Source: Mactra quadrangularis
Taxonomy: Eukaryota > Mollusca > Bivalvia > Venerida > Mactridae
Assembly (NCBI GenBank): GCA_025267735.1
Contig: CM046305.1
Location: 36,787,108 to 36,851,107 of the forward strand
DNA length: 64,000 nt
Direction: 5' to 3'
A program made the position numbers and the translations under genes. This document shows positions 11,814 through 23,285 of this stretch, one piece after another (the first letter of the stretch is position 1; each line of letters starts with the position of its first letter). The notes below the pieces were generated by a model that did no database searches, was not told the DNA's origin, and was given only the letters and a program-made list of their open reading frames with translations.

Positions 11814-11958
11814 ATTCAAATGCCTGACCAGTTTAACCTGAGGAGTGATACACGTGTCTCGGATTTACTACTCAGTTTATTTTTATAGGCGATAAAAGTA
11901 CATGTAGTTCTGTCAACCAACTCACACGTCTTTGTTTCAGTTTTACTGACAAGTATAA

Positions 11959-12420
11959 GTGCTAGGTATCTAAGAAACTCTTCAATTGGGTTGTGGATGG
12001 GGAAAGATGGGCAGGGTGCTAAGTATTTCAGAAACACTTCAATTGGGTAGGAACGAGGAGCCATGAGTTAGGTGCTAGGTATCTTAGAAACTCTTCAATT
12101 GGGTTGTGGACGGGGAAAGATGGGCAGGGTGCTAAGTATTTCAGAAACACTTCAATTGGGTAGGAACGAGGAGCGATGAGTTAGGTGCTAGGTATCTTAG
12201 AAACTGCAATTGGGCCTGGACTAGGAGAGATTGGTTGGGTACTGTCTAGGAAACACTTCAATTGGGCTCGAAAGTGTTAGAATGGGAAGCGATGGGTTAG
12301 GTGCCAGGTATCTAAGAAACATATCAATTGGGCTTGGACAAGGGAAGATGGGTGGCATGTTAGGTATCTTAGAATCTCTTCAATTTGGTTTTGAGGAGGA
12401 AAGATGGATGGGGTGTTTTG
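11959..12420 (+). repeat. 56-57 bp minisatellite, ~8 copies, with a 113-bp dimer
   Basis: Each unit runs GTGCTAGGTATCTTAGAAAC ... CTTCAATTGGGTT ... AAGATGGGCAGG. The first four units form an A-B-A-B dimer pattern (period 113) and later units are more diverged. The ORFs that cross it on both strands (11816-12064 minus, 12231-12440 plus) are products of the repeat. Confidence 0.85.
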
Positions 12421-12785
12421 ATATCTACAAAACTGTTTAAAACTGCATCGTGACACAACTGTCTATTTTGCTTGTTTGTATAAACTTAGCTCATATTATA
12501 CATGTATGTTGAAGTCTCAATCAATGATCTTACGGAATTTACAGAATTAAATTCTTGGAAAAAAACCCATAAAATTTATCAAAATCAATTAAAAACTTAC
12601 ACTTCTAGCTGTAAACATTTTGGGTGCATAGTAACTGTTGTCCAATGGTATAGCATATTTCATTGGCTTCTTTTAGAAATACTCAAATAATGAACTTAAT
12701 CTTAGTTTAATTGTGTGGTACTGAATGCTTGTAGTTGGTTTAATGGTCTGACTTGACCAGGTCTCATACTATGTGCAGAGTTACA
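12421..12785. other. Unassigned sequence
   Basis: No gene or repeat was recognised. The 62-codon ORF at 12502-12690 is unremarkable. Confidence 0.3.
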
Positions 12786-13580
12786 GTATTTTCAATACAC
12801 TTGGTTACTTTCAAGATTTTATTGGTCAAGTAGTCTAAGATACTGGATCATGATCTTTAGATCCTTCTCTGCTGTGTGTTTGATATAGAAAGAATCATTT
12901 AGTTTTTTTGTGATAGGATTGTTTGCTTAGGTTTCAGTTTTTTTTCCAAAATATACTTTATCAGCCTCCTTTTTTTGCATACTAAACAAGGTCAATTTAC
13001 CTCATTTGATATGTTGGAGTGGTAATGTGGGCATTGATTGCCCATAGACATTGGATTGTCTATGGTTTGCCTCTTACTTTCTGATAGCTACCTATATATC
13101 TTTTGAGGGATGCACAGTTTTTTTTTGGTGTGTTATGTGAGATAAATAGCATTTACTTTAGGTTTTTTGCATTGTTTTTTTTTTCGTATTATGTGGAATC
13201 AAATTTAAGGTCAAAATACCCCATTTGATATGTTGGAGTGGTAACGTGGGCATTAATTGTCCATAGACATTGGATTATCTATGGTTTTGCCTCTTACTTT
13301 CTGATAGCTACCTGTATATCTTTTGGGAAGTGCAAAGTTTTTTTTGCCAGGAAGCTGCATTTAGTTAGGATATTTTCATTTTGTATTATTAGGTAGAAGT
13401 CAAACTTTTAGATTCCACATATTTTCCTTTATTGTTTTTTTTTGGACATTATTTAGTTTTAAGTTTCATGGCTGGTATGTTAGAAGCATCAAACTCACAG
13501 CAGAAAAGGACCAAAAGATCATGATTCAGCAGATTTGACCACTTGATCAATGAAATCTTGTTAGTTATCAAGTGTATTAA
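12786..13580 (+). repeat. Segmental duplication, copy B, with an internal tandem duplication
   Basis: It is homologous to 10952-11535 but longer, because the central part carrying the two hairpins is present twice (about 12974-13110 and 13200-13348). The second version has substitutions in the hairpin stems. Both ends match copy A (TTTCAATACACTTGGTTACT at the start, CAAGTGTATTAA at the end). Confidence 0.75.
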
Positions 13581-14691
13581 AAATACTCAAATTTGGCAAA
13601 GAGTTTGAGACCTAGTCAAGAGTTCATGTGATAGTTCATAGTTGACATTTTATGCTGGAGACAACATGGTCAGATTTCATATTTGTTAAAGTTCATATTG
13701 CATATTGAATTTCTAAAATTTGTTCTAAACAATACTATATTTGCTAAATTTATATGGAATCTATAAACAGTCTCAAAGAGACAATCATTCTTCCACATGT
13801 GGGGAAGCATTGTGATGGAATGTTCTAGCTTGTATTGGAATAGGTTGATGTAGCTTACTAAGTAAAGTACTGTATCTTTTGTCAAATAAATATCCTTTTA
13901 TACTCTTTCTATAGAAAGAGGTATAGGAAAATATAGTGCAGGAACTGATATCCCAACAATTTTATTCAGACTTAAAGTTGAATGTGTTTCCTCTGTTAGG
14001 TTTCAAAATCCAACAACTTGTTTAATATTGATAAAATTTAGTAAGACTTTTTGTTTCAATTATTTAATACCTTACAGTTTGTATACTGTTGATTGTTAAA
14101 ATCACGCATCAGAATTTAATATTCATTTTAGTGAAATATTGCATTAGATGAATAAATTTACTCCTGTCTTTATTGTTATTTTCAAAAAAGACTATTCATC
14201 AACTTTTAAAAATATGAGGTTAAGAGTTTTGATAGATAAATGTAGCTTATTTTATGTTTTTTTTATAACATTTACAAGGAACATGTATAATTCTATAGTC
14301 TTGATATACTGTTGGGTTTAAATTATCATTAACAACATCCATAGTAAGCATGGTTAATTGAATTCAGGTTATCTCCCTTGTATCAGGTAAAAAGAATATT
14401 ATTATTTTCTGTTGATTATTCTCCCAGTAAGAAACTATAGTTTTGACTGTTAGAAATTATTTTAAAGTACTATATCAATTTTGATACATTCAAAACATGC
14501 AGGTTAAGTTGTACTCGCTGTAAAAGTCAGACATTTATACATTATGAATGTGAGTATATTCTGAACTCTTCTGTAATAGTTGAAGTTCATTTATTATGGT
14601 GATTACTATGATAATGTTGGTAATTGACTTCTTCCATTGTTCTGTACACTTGGAAATTGTAGATGTTGGTGCTACATTTCGGCCCAGTTCT
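13581..14691. other. Unassigned non-coding sequence
   Basis: Nothing supportable. The small minus-strand ORFs (13670-13885, 14535-14720) have no recognisable features. Confidence 0.3.
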
Positions 14692-14750
14692 CTAGCTCCA
14701 TGAAACTCTAATTTATACATAATGTATGAATTAGAGTGTCATCGAGCTAG
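14692..14750. repeat. 59-bp palindrome with ~29-base arms and no loop
   Basis: CTAGCTCCATGAAACTCTAA and the following TTATACAT are mirrored by AATGTATGAATTAGAGTGTC then ATCGAGCTAG, with about four mismatches. Weaker pairing may continue outward (GTGCT at 14670, AGCAC near 14774). It could be a cruciform-forming foldback or a hairpin RNA. Confidence 0.6.
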
Positions 14751-15737
14751 CGGCCTGTCCGTGTAAGTACAAGCACTGGTATAGGGTGCAAATTATATAA
14801 CTTACAAGAGCACCTCATAGATTTAAATAGTGCACAGTAGGTCTTATGCTTCCTAAGGAGGTATATTTCTGGTCAACAATGGCTTGGAGTTCACAAATTA
14901 CGGCGCAACATATTGTTGTATGTAAGAGCGGGACTCTGTTTTGTCGTTTACTTACAAAGTCATGGTATGATACTGTATTTACTCTAGTTATAAATAAACC
15001 TGATACATTGTAGCCTAATAATGTTCAATAATACTCATTATTGTCATATTGTCTTAATGTCTTAATGGCAATAGTGCCTGTTTTGTCAATTATTTTTGGT
15101 TTAGGAGAGCATAGTTGTAGGAAATGCAACGACCACTGTTTTTATGGGTATATTTGATCTTAAACCGGTTCCTTTTTGTAAATTTTAAAAATCAAAGCGC
15201 TGGCTAAATTATTATTTTAACTGCTTAAGTAGGAAAGTTTTTGTATCAAACTATTAACTTATTTTCTTTTTGTCTTTACAATTTACTTGATTTTTTAATA
15301 AATTGAATACTCTGTACCACATGAAAAAAATAGAGAACATATTTATGTACTGAATGACCAGTCTTGTAAAGAAAACATTGAATAACTTGTTAGTAAAAAC
15401 AAAGTGTGCCTCTAGGACTAAACCCATGAAAATCATGATTTACATTAAAAACAGATTAATACATTACTACTGATTCAATGTTTTTATTAAAGAGTATTGT
15501 GATATTCTTAAGATACAGTAAACACTCTATAGTATGACCCATCCTTTTGTTGTAATTTTTGTAATTAATTTTCAATTAATATATAACTAAGAAGTCATGC
15601 AATCAATGTCATCACTTGAGTTCCAATATTGTTTAATCTGTATTTACAATACAAAATAGTAGACTGCGTGTGAATAAATGGCGTAGGTTTCTATAATTTC
15701 TTTTGGTCACTTCACTGAGTACACTTGTAAGTTGTAC
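14751..15737. other. Unassigned non-coding sequence
   Basis: No gene or repeat that I can support. Confidence 0.3.
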
Positions 15738-15847
15738 AGTGTACCAAATTTGTCATATTCTTTACTCTGAGTGCACTAAATGTGCATCCCCCAGTGTACC
15801 AAATTTGTCATTTTCGTAACTCTGAGTGCACTAAATGTGCATCCCCC
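15738..15847 (+). repeat. 55-bp tandem duplication (2 copies)
   Basis: Two copies of a unit that begins AGTGTACCAAATTTGTCAT and ends CTAAATGTGCATCCCCC, at 15738 and 15793, differ by a few bases. Confidence 0.85.
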
Positions 15848-16296
15848 CAAACTTTGATGGCAATTGAAGTTTTGTTGGCTATCAGATGATTATGCCTTCT
15901 TTGTTTGATTGAAAATTTATACTTTATATACCAAGTGATAGAAGTTACAGAAACAAGTAAATGATGGACATCTACATACATTTGAATGTATCAAACAACC
16001 TAATTTTCGTATTATTGTCAGCTTAGTTGTTCCATCTTTGGTTTATGATATTTGGGAAATTAGAAACTAAATAGATTTTAAAATATATTTATACATTATA
16101 CATGTGAATAGCTCTAATCAGGCTTGATAATAATGCTCCAAAATAGATCATATGAAATAAAAAAAAAATACAGGTGAACAAAAATAATATATAGAAAAAA
16201 TACAAATGATCCAAGCAAGTATTATTAAAAAAAAAAAAGGTGGATCATTGATAATATATAATTGAAACTATAGAATAATATACCAGATAACATGGT
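15848..16296. other. Unassigned A/T-rich sequence
   Basis: It contains several poly(A) runs near 16160-16240 but no recognisable gene or element. Confidence 0.3.
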
Positions 16297-16597
16297 AAAA
16301 GATCTAAAATCCAAGTAATCTAGTGAAGGACCCAGTTTATTCTGGGGGGATAGCTAGATCGGAAGAAAATTGTAAAAGATCTACTATCCGAGTAATCTAG
16401 TGAAGGACCCAGTGAATTCTGGGGGGATAACTAGATCGGAAGAAGATCGTAAAAGATCTACAATCTGAGTAATCTAGTGAAGGACCCAGTGAATTCTGGG
16501 GGGATAACTAGATCGGAAGTAGATCGTAAAAGATCTACAATCCGAGTAATCTAGTGAAGGACCCAGTGAATTCTGGGGGGATAACTAGATCGGAAGA
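16297..16597 (+). repeat. 77-bp minisatellite, four copies
   Basis: Units start at 16297, 16374, 16451 and 16528 (the last is 70 bases long). Each carries AAAAGATCTACAATCCGAGT, GGACCCAGTGAATTCTGGGG and ACTAGATCGGAAG. Copies two to four are almost identical; the first is more diverged. Confidence 0.9.
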
Positions 16598-16905
16598 TGT
16601 TATTGTATCGAGTATTGTTTAGATGTTAGTTACATTTATAGTGTTCATTTATAAATTCAAATGAAATCAACTTGCTAGTAATATGTTAGCTTATGTACAT
16701 TGTATTTGTAAATCAGAGTTGACTGAAATGTTTACAATGTATTATCATTGTAACAAATACTTAATTATGTTGTTTTATACATTAAAGTGTATGTATTGAT
16801 AGATATATCATTTAAAACGTTTCTTATTAATTGTTTTCATGTGTTACTGCAAGACACATCCTTCTATGAAATTTGTTTAAGATTATTATCAGTTAAAGCT
16901 GTTGG
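16598..16905. other. Unassigned AT-rich sequence
   Basis: Nothing was recognised. Confidence 0.3.
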
Positions 16906-17256
16906 TCTCTTGTTGAAGGTTAATCTATGTGAGTCAGTTAGGTAAACCACACCCCATGGTCATATCTATGATTACAAGTATTCCCATGTAACTAAGCTTA
17001 ACCATAGTCACATGTTTGATTTGGTTTGTACTGTAGATAGAGGTTATTAAAATAAGATTTATTTGTTCAGACTAAGTTAGGGAAATTTGTTGGGTCAATC
17101 TAATAATGTTGAAGGGTGATTCTTAGAGAGCTGGTTAGGTAAACCACCCTCCATAGTCCTGTATGTGATAACAAGCATTTCCATGTGGCTAAACTTAACC
17201 ATAAGCACAATGTTTACTAAGTTTTGTATTGTAGATAGAGGTTTATTTAAAATGAA
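16906..17256 (+). repeat. ~197-bp tandem duplication (2 diverged copies)
   Basis: GTTAGGTAAACCAC occurs at 16937 and 17134. Both are followed by homologous sequence with CCATGT(A/G)(A/G)CTAA(G/A)CTTAACCATA and GTAGATAGAGGTT. Confidence 0.75.
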
Positions 17257-18246
17257 CAGACATGTGTATGGCTTTGATAATGATGACTTTGATGTATACA
17301 CAGATTATTGTTTTGATTAAATGATGATACTACTCTATAGACATAATTATTTGAATAGATTTGAATTAGAAGTTTTGTTGTTCATATTTTTGTACATTTG
17401 AACATGGGTTTGATTATGGTAACTTTTACGAGCCCCTTTTTTTCAATGATACTGATATATAGTATTAAGAGAATGGATTTCAATTTAGAGTTTTCACTGT
17501 TTTTTTTATTTTATGAAGACATGTTAAATATTGCAGTGCTATGTTGTGCGATAGATTTACTTAAATATGTTCAATGTTTTCTGTACAGTTTTGGTCAGCT
17601 GTATATAGAATTTCTCATTTTTAGCCGGATGGTGGGCAGGCGATGATTACTTCCCTTTGTAATTTTTGCGTTAAAGTTTTTAGATCTGGCTTTAATGTGG
17701 TTTTCACATTGCATCTCTTGTTTAATTATTAAGTCAGTGTATTTTCAATTCTAAGAAATGTGAGTTACTCTATTATAATACCGATTTATATTTGTTTTGA
17801 AATCAGTGTAAAAATAAATTGTGCCATCTAAGAATGACTCTTGTAATTTAAATTTTAAATGGTTGCATTACAGTTGTTAGATATACCTCATCATAGCTTA
17901 ATGGTAGTTTGAACATTTAATAAATTTAAGATAAGTATGCAGTATTTTTCCTGATTGCACTGGTTTAGAAATGATCAACAGTAACATAAACTGAGGTTAT
18001 ATGTTTATTATATTGGTTGATGCAAGTTTGTAGCAACTAGCCTATTCTTATAACATGATGATTTTATATTGATATGATTATTACTCTAAGAGACATTGTC
18101 TAAGAGGCAATACCTTTATTGTCTCAATAAACTTTTTGAAGATCTAGAAAATATGGATATCAACTATTCAGTTATCCCAAAGAACTAAATTATCTGAAGC
18201 TGGTTACTTTACTTTATTGTTTGTCTACATCAACCATGTCTGATAC
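17257..18246. other. Unassigned non-coding sequence
   Basis: No supportable feature. The 82-codon ORF at 17398-17646 is rich in F, L, I and M, as expected from T-rich DNA, and has no known domain. Confidence 0.3.
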
Positions 18247-18258
18247 AAGCTAGAACAA

Positions 18259-18592
18259 TCTCTGTAAACAGAGATCCTGTTCTACTCCCGTTGTCATACT
18301 GGATCTCTACTTAGTCAATGCAAGGTCACGTTGAAAACACTATTAATCACATTTTGATTTCGTAATTTTTATTTTTAGACCAAGGTTTGCATGCAAATCT
18401 AACAGCGGTATTATTCACAGTCTGCAATTGGGTGTCTCATTTCAAATTGCGTGACGTAGACGATGTGAACAAGTTACGTATCATAACAATTTCGTCATAT
18501 ATATTATGATGAGAAAAGGTCACCTGAATGTGACCTTCGTTTGGAAAAGACCAGATCTAGTGGTAATTTTAGATCGGGTTTTAATCAGACGG
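18259..18592 (+). repeat. Interspersed repeat family, copy B, flanked by a perfect 12-bp direct repeat
   Basis: The 334-base element is bounded by AAGCTAGAACAA at 18247-18258 and again at 18593-18604, a convincing target-site duplication. It starts TCTCTGTAAACAGAGATCC (a hairpin), contains the inverted pair AAAGGTCAC/GTGACCTT (18516-18538), and ends CGGGTTTTAATCAGACGG. A related, longer copy lies inverted at 3829-4225. A 12-bp duplication suggests retroposition, but I see no clear tRNA-type promoter or A-rich tail, so the class is open. Confidence 0.75.
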
Positions 18593-18604
18593 AAGCTAGA
18601 ACAA

Positions 18605-19624
18605 CAGTGAACTTTGTGAGCTTGATTGACTTATTTTGATTTATTTCTGTCTCTCGGCTGATCTGTATGCATCAATAAATTAAAATAATAAATATTGAAA
18701 TAATAATGCAATATTTGGCCTCATTATTTTAGAATTCATTAAGTTTAGACTTTATAACTTTATAGCTAGAAATAATATTAAAACATTGCTCAGTATTCTT
18801 CAGTTTCAAACTTACATTTGGAATTTGTCAAGATCATTGCTTGAGATTTCAGTATATATAAGAATATATAGCCTATTTCATCAAGGTATGGGTTTGAGAA
18901 GGGTTTCAAACAAATGCCAAGTCTGACTGCCTCAAATTGGAATGTCTATCATTAGATCTTGTAGCAGTACAACTGAACTTCCATGATTGTTTCATGAGCA
19001 ATGGGGCTCATTAGCTTTTTTATAGTTATTCAGCATTGAAATAATTGAGACTTAAAATTGCTTTCTATCTAACATAGCAATTTAATTGATAATAAGGGTG
19101 ACTTTGGCCAAGTAAATACATGTATGTTTGCATGATATTATTTAAAATGTTAATATTTCATAATTCTCTGCTTATAATAAACTTTAAACTTTGAGTGTTG
19201 ATAGAACTACATTAAAGAGGTTTAGAGGGCTGTAACATGCAAGTTTATTGACAATACATATAATCTAATTTCTATGATACTTTAGGCAGATAAAATTTAG
19301 TACAATAAAATGGTGAAATGTGATGTTGAAATCTTGTTTAATATAGTAAACAAATAGACAGGATCTTTACTTATGATGTGTATAATAGAGTATAGTGTGT
19401 AGAGTATATTTACGCACATTTTACTTTCAAATTTAAAAATGGAATCAAAATTGATGATGTCTAATGCTAATTGACTAATGCTGTTGGTCTCATTTTGTGA
19501 CACTTTGAATTAGGTCTCATAAGTGCTTGGTTTGGGGAATGCTCTTATAGAGCATGATTTTAGTGTATAATCTACATTTCACATCAATACATTCTGATTA
19601 AAGAGTAGGTATATTGTATCTAGA
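18605..19624. other. Unassigned non-coding sequence
   Basis: No gene or repeat was recognised. The small minus-strand ORF at 19297-19503 is unremarkable. Confidence 0.3.
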
Positions 19625-19708
19625 CAATGGTCTCAGTTCATGGGTCTAGTACATTGAATAAAAAATTCTGTTGTTTAATGTACTAATATTCATGGACTGA
19701 AACCATTG
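19625..19708. other. 84-base microRNA-precursor-like hairpin
   Basis: CAATGGTCTCAGTTCATG and TAGTACATTGAA (19625-19658) pair with the reverse-complement arm at 19674-19708, with single mismatches, one bulge and a ~15-base loop. Length and pairing fit an animal pre-microRNA. No known seed was recognised; it could equally be a foldback repeat. Confidence 0.4.
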
Positions 19709-19844
19709 ACCCCCATCCCCTGTCTATTGATGGTTGGTTTGGATTTAACTCTTTGTTATAACACACTGTACAACATTACAAACTTCTGGTAGTGTAAAAT
19801 CATGGAAATGCCACCACCTTTCTCAGAGAACTCAGAGAAGCATC

Positions 19845-20110
19845 ATTTTAAACCCTTCCCCCTCATGAACACCCACCTCTCATGCATGCTCCCTTTCGCC
19901 TCTCGGACCACCCTCTCCTTATCAACCCCCTATGAATTTCGCTGGCGCTGTTTGGGTCACCCAGTCTGCAAGGTACTTGAACATTATGTATGCCAAAAAC
20001 CCTCCAGGATTTTTCCAGGCAGGCTTTGGCACGTTCTCAGCCCATGTGATATCAGCACCACTGGAAGGGCCTTGCACGCGGGTTCATGTATCTCAACCTA
20101 AGGTATTGAA
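19845..20110 (+). other. GC-richer patch open in several frames; possible exon or pseudogene fragment
   Basis: Two overlapping + frames (19802-20101 and the frame through 19932-20162) and part of a minus frame are all open here. The second + frame reads MNFAGAVWVTQSARYLNIMY then AKNPPGFFQAGFGTFS and meets an AAG|GTATTG donor-like site at 20102. The GC content is clearly above that of its neighbours. I recognise no family, and openness in several frames is partly a composition effect. Its phase does not match the exon at 20370. It may be part of a decayed element. Confidence 0.2.
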
Positions 20111-20141
20111 GGGGAAAGCAAACTTTGTTGGTATCATGGTC

Positions 20142-20212
20142 TCTCTCAGGGTCCATGGCTAAGGAGTTAAGGGTTTTCTCTCAGGGTACATGGCAGAGGA
20201 GTTGAGGGTTTT
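20142..20212 (+). repeat. 35-bp tandem duplication (2 copies)
   Basis: Two units with the sequence TCTCTCAGGGT(C/A)CATGGC, then GAGTT(A/G)AGGGTTT, lie back to back. Confidence 0.85.
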
Positions 20213-20369
20213 CTTTTATAATTTTTTCAATTATCATTATTTTTGTATTAGTTGTAAGATATGTTGTATTTAAATGTTTTTTACTTATTTTACATGTAAT
20301 TATTACCAAGAACTGTTGTTAGGAACTCAAAATGTTTCAAAATTTTTTTGTTCTATTTTCTTTTTACAG

Positions 20370-20459
20370 AAAAGCATCATTTGGTATCAACACAAGAACA
20401 ACGCATGAATTGATGGTAGATTATGGTATGAAGAAAGAAGATGTGGACTGTATATTGAT
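20370..20459 (+). CDS. Internal coding exon of an unrecognised host gene
   Basis: A strong pyrimidine tract and acceptor (TTCTATTTTCTTTTTACAG) end at 20369, and a consensus donor, AT|GTGAGT, follows 20459. In the only open frame the 90 bases give one base to complete a codon, then 29 codons beginning KASFGINTRTTHELMVDYGM and ending EDVDCIL, then two bases carried over. The other two frames hit stops early. Codon choice and mixed polar/hydrophobic composition look like real protein, unlike the surrounding F/Y/I-rich chance frames. I do not recognise the family. The preceding and following exons were not found in the window; the next 20 kb is mostly tandem repeat, so the downstream intron would be very long. 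A pseudogene fragment cannot be excluded. Confidence 0.55.
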
Positions 20460-20994
20460 GTGAGTTTTTTTTATTTTATTTATATAATTTAATATTGTGT
20501 TTTATATTATGCTTCTTATATTGATAACTTTGATTTTTTTATTGATTTTCATATTAACAACATGTAGATTGATGGTAGTGTTTAGGATGAAGAAAGTTTT
20601 TATATTGAGGTGGTTTCTTTAATCTTGTAAATATATTTTCATATCTTGTTTTATAGTATGCTTCTTATGTTTCTTATTTTTATAACTCGGATTTATTTAT
20701 GACTCTTTATTTGTTTCATTTATTTGTTCATTTATGTTATTTCATGTTTTTTTGTGTGTAAATAATATGTCTTTTTATTTGTAATTTTAGTGTTTGGTGT
20801 TTTTTTTCTATTTTCTACTTTAATTTATTTATTCTTATGTATTTTAATTGTAATGTAAACAAAATAAACTTCTCTTCATATTTTTTATCACTTATTAAAG
20901 ACATGCACTTTTGTTATGATTTCCAAATCTTTTTTTATATTAACAACTAATACCTTTGTTATGAGTTTCGTGTTTTCTTACATATACAATGAGT
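20460..20994 (+). other. Probable intron, T-rich
   Basis: Non-coding sequence directly downstream of the exon donor. It leads into the 46-bp minisatellite. Confidence 0.4.
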
Positions 20995-23285
20995 TTTTTT
21001 TATTTAAGTTTAAATGTACTTTCTTATATTAGCAACTTGTATTTCTTATTAAGGTTTTAAGTGTATTTTATTTTATTAGCAACATGTACTTCTACTTAAG
21101 GTTTTAGGGTATTTTCTTATATTAGCAACATGTACTTCTACTTAAGGTTTTAGGGTATTTTCTTATATTAGCAACATGTACTTCTACTTAAGGTTTTAGG
21201 GTATTTTCTTATATTAGTAACATGTACTTCTACTAAAGGTTTTAGGATATTTCCTTATATTAGCAACATGTACTTCTACTTAAGGTTTTAGGGTATTTTC
21301 TTATATTAGCAACATGTACCTCCACTTAAGGTTTTAGGGTATTTTCTTATATTAGCAACATGTACCTCCACTTAAGGTTTTAGGGTATTTTCTTATATTA
21401 GCAACATGTACCTCCACTTAAGGTTTTAGGGTATTTTCTTTTATTAGCAACATGTACTTCTTATTATGGTTTTCAGTTTTTTCTTACATAAGCAACATGT
21501 ACTTCTACTAAAGGTTTTAGGGTATTTTCCTACATTAGCAACATGTACTTTTATATAAGGGTTTAAAGTATTTTTTTATGGTAGCAACATGTACTTTTAC
21601 TAAAGGTTTTAGGGTATTTTCTTATAATATTAGCAACATGTACTTTTACTAAAGGTTTTAGGGTATTTTCCTATATTAGCAACATGTACTTTTATATAAG
21701 GGTTTAAAGTATTTTTTTATGGTAGCAACATGTACTTTTACTAAAGGTTTTAGGGTATTTTCTTATATCAGAAACATGTTCTTCTACTTAAGGTTTTAAG
21801 TGTATTTTCTTATATTAGCAACATGTACTTCTATTTCAGGTTTTAGGGTATTTCTTATATTTGCAAATTGTACTTCTACTTATGGTTTTAGGGTATTTTC
21901 TTATATTAGCAACATGTTTTCTACTTAAGGTTTTAGGGTATTTTCTTATATTAGCAACATGTACTTCTACTTAAGGTTTTAGGGTATTTTCTTATATTTT
22001 CAACATGTACTTTTATATAAGGGTTTAAAGTATTTTCTTATGGTAGCAACATGTACTTTTACTAACGGTTTTAGGGTATTTTCTTATAATATTTGCAACA
22101 TGTTCTTCTACTTAAGGTTTTAGGGTATTTTCTTATATAAGAAACATGTACATCCACTTAAGGTTTTAGGGTATTTTCTTTTATTAGCAACATGTTTTCT
22201 ACTTAAGGTTTTAGGGTATTTTCTTATATTAGCAACATGTACTTCTACTTAAGGTTTTATGGTATTTTCTAACATTAGCAACATGTACTTTTACTAAAGG
22301 TTTTAGGGTATTTTCTTATATTAGTAACATGTACTTCTACTTAAGGTTTTAGTGTATTTTCTAACATTAGCAACAAGAACTTCTACTAAAGGTTTTAGGG
22401 AATTTTCTTATATTAGTAACATGTACTTCTACTAAAGGTTTTAGGGTATTTTCTTATACATGTATAAGCAATGTGTACTTCTACTTAAGGTTTTAGGGTA
22501 TTTTCTTTTATCAGCAACATGTTTTCTACTTAAGGTTTTTGGGTATTTTCTTATATTTGCAACATGTACTTCTACATAAGGTTTTAGGGTATTTTCTAAC
22601 ATTAGCAACATGTACTTTTATATAAGGGTTTAAAGTATTTTCTTATGGTAGCAACATGTACTTTTACTAAAGGTTTTAGGGTATTTTCTTATATAAGCAA
22701 CATGTACTTCTACTTAAGGTTTTAGGGTATTTTCTTATATTAGCAACATGTACTTTTACTAAAGGTTTTAGGGTATTTTCTTATAATATTAGCAACATGT
22801 ACTTTTATATAAGGGTTTAAAGAATTTTCTTATGTTAGCAACATGTACTTTTACTAAAGGTTTTAGGGTATTTTCTTATATAAGCAACATGTACTTCTAC
22901 TAAAGGTTTTAGGGTATTCTCTTATATCAGAAACATGTACTTTTACTAAAGGTTTTAGGGTATTTTCTTATATAAGCAACATGTACTTCTACTAAAGGTT
23001 TTAGGGTATTCTCTTATATCAGAAACATGTACTTCTATTAAACGTTTTAGGGTATTTTCTTATATAAGCAACATGTACTTCTACTTAAGGTTTTAGGGTA
23101 TTTTCTTATATTAGCAACATGTACTTCATCGAAAGGTTTTAGGGTAATTTCTTTTATTAGCAACATGTACTTCTACTTAAGGTTTGAGCATATTATCTTA
23201 TTTTAGCAACATGTTCTTATATAAGCAATGTGTACTTCTATTTAAGGTTTTTGGGTATTTTCCTATTATAGAAACATGTACTTAT
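20995..23285 (+). repeat. 46-bp minisatellite, roughly 49 copies
   Basis: The unit is TTTTAGGGTATTTTCTTATA, then TTAGCAACATGTACTTCTAC, then TTAAGG. Variants include ACTAAAGG, TATATAAGGGTTTAAAG and an inserted AAT (TTATAATATTAG). Variant blocks recur, which points to local unequal exchange. No frame is maintained. The array starts gradually at ~21 kb and ends at AATTTTTAATAATCAC. Confidence 0.95.

Noticed and set aside
16357..16597. AGATCGGAAG motif similar to a sequencing-adapter start
   Set aside because: It is an internal part of a 77-bp tandem repeat, it diverges from the adapter right after these bases, and it lies in the middle of well-behaved genomic repeat.
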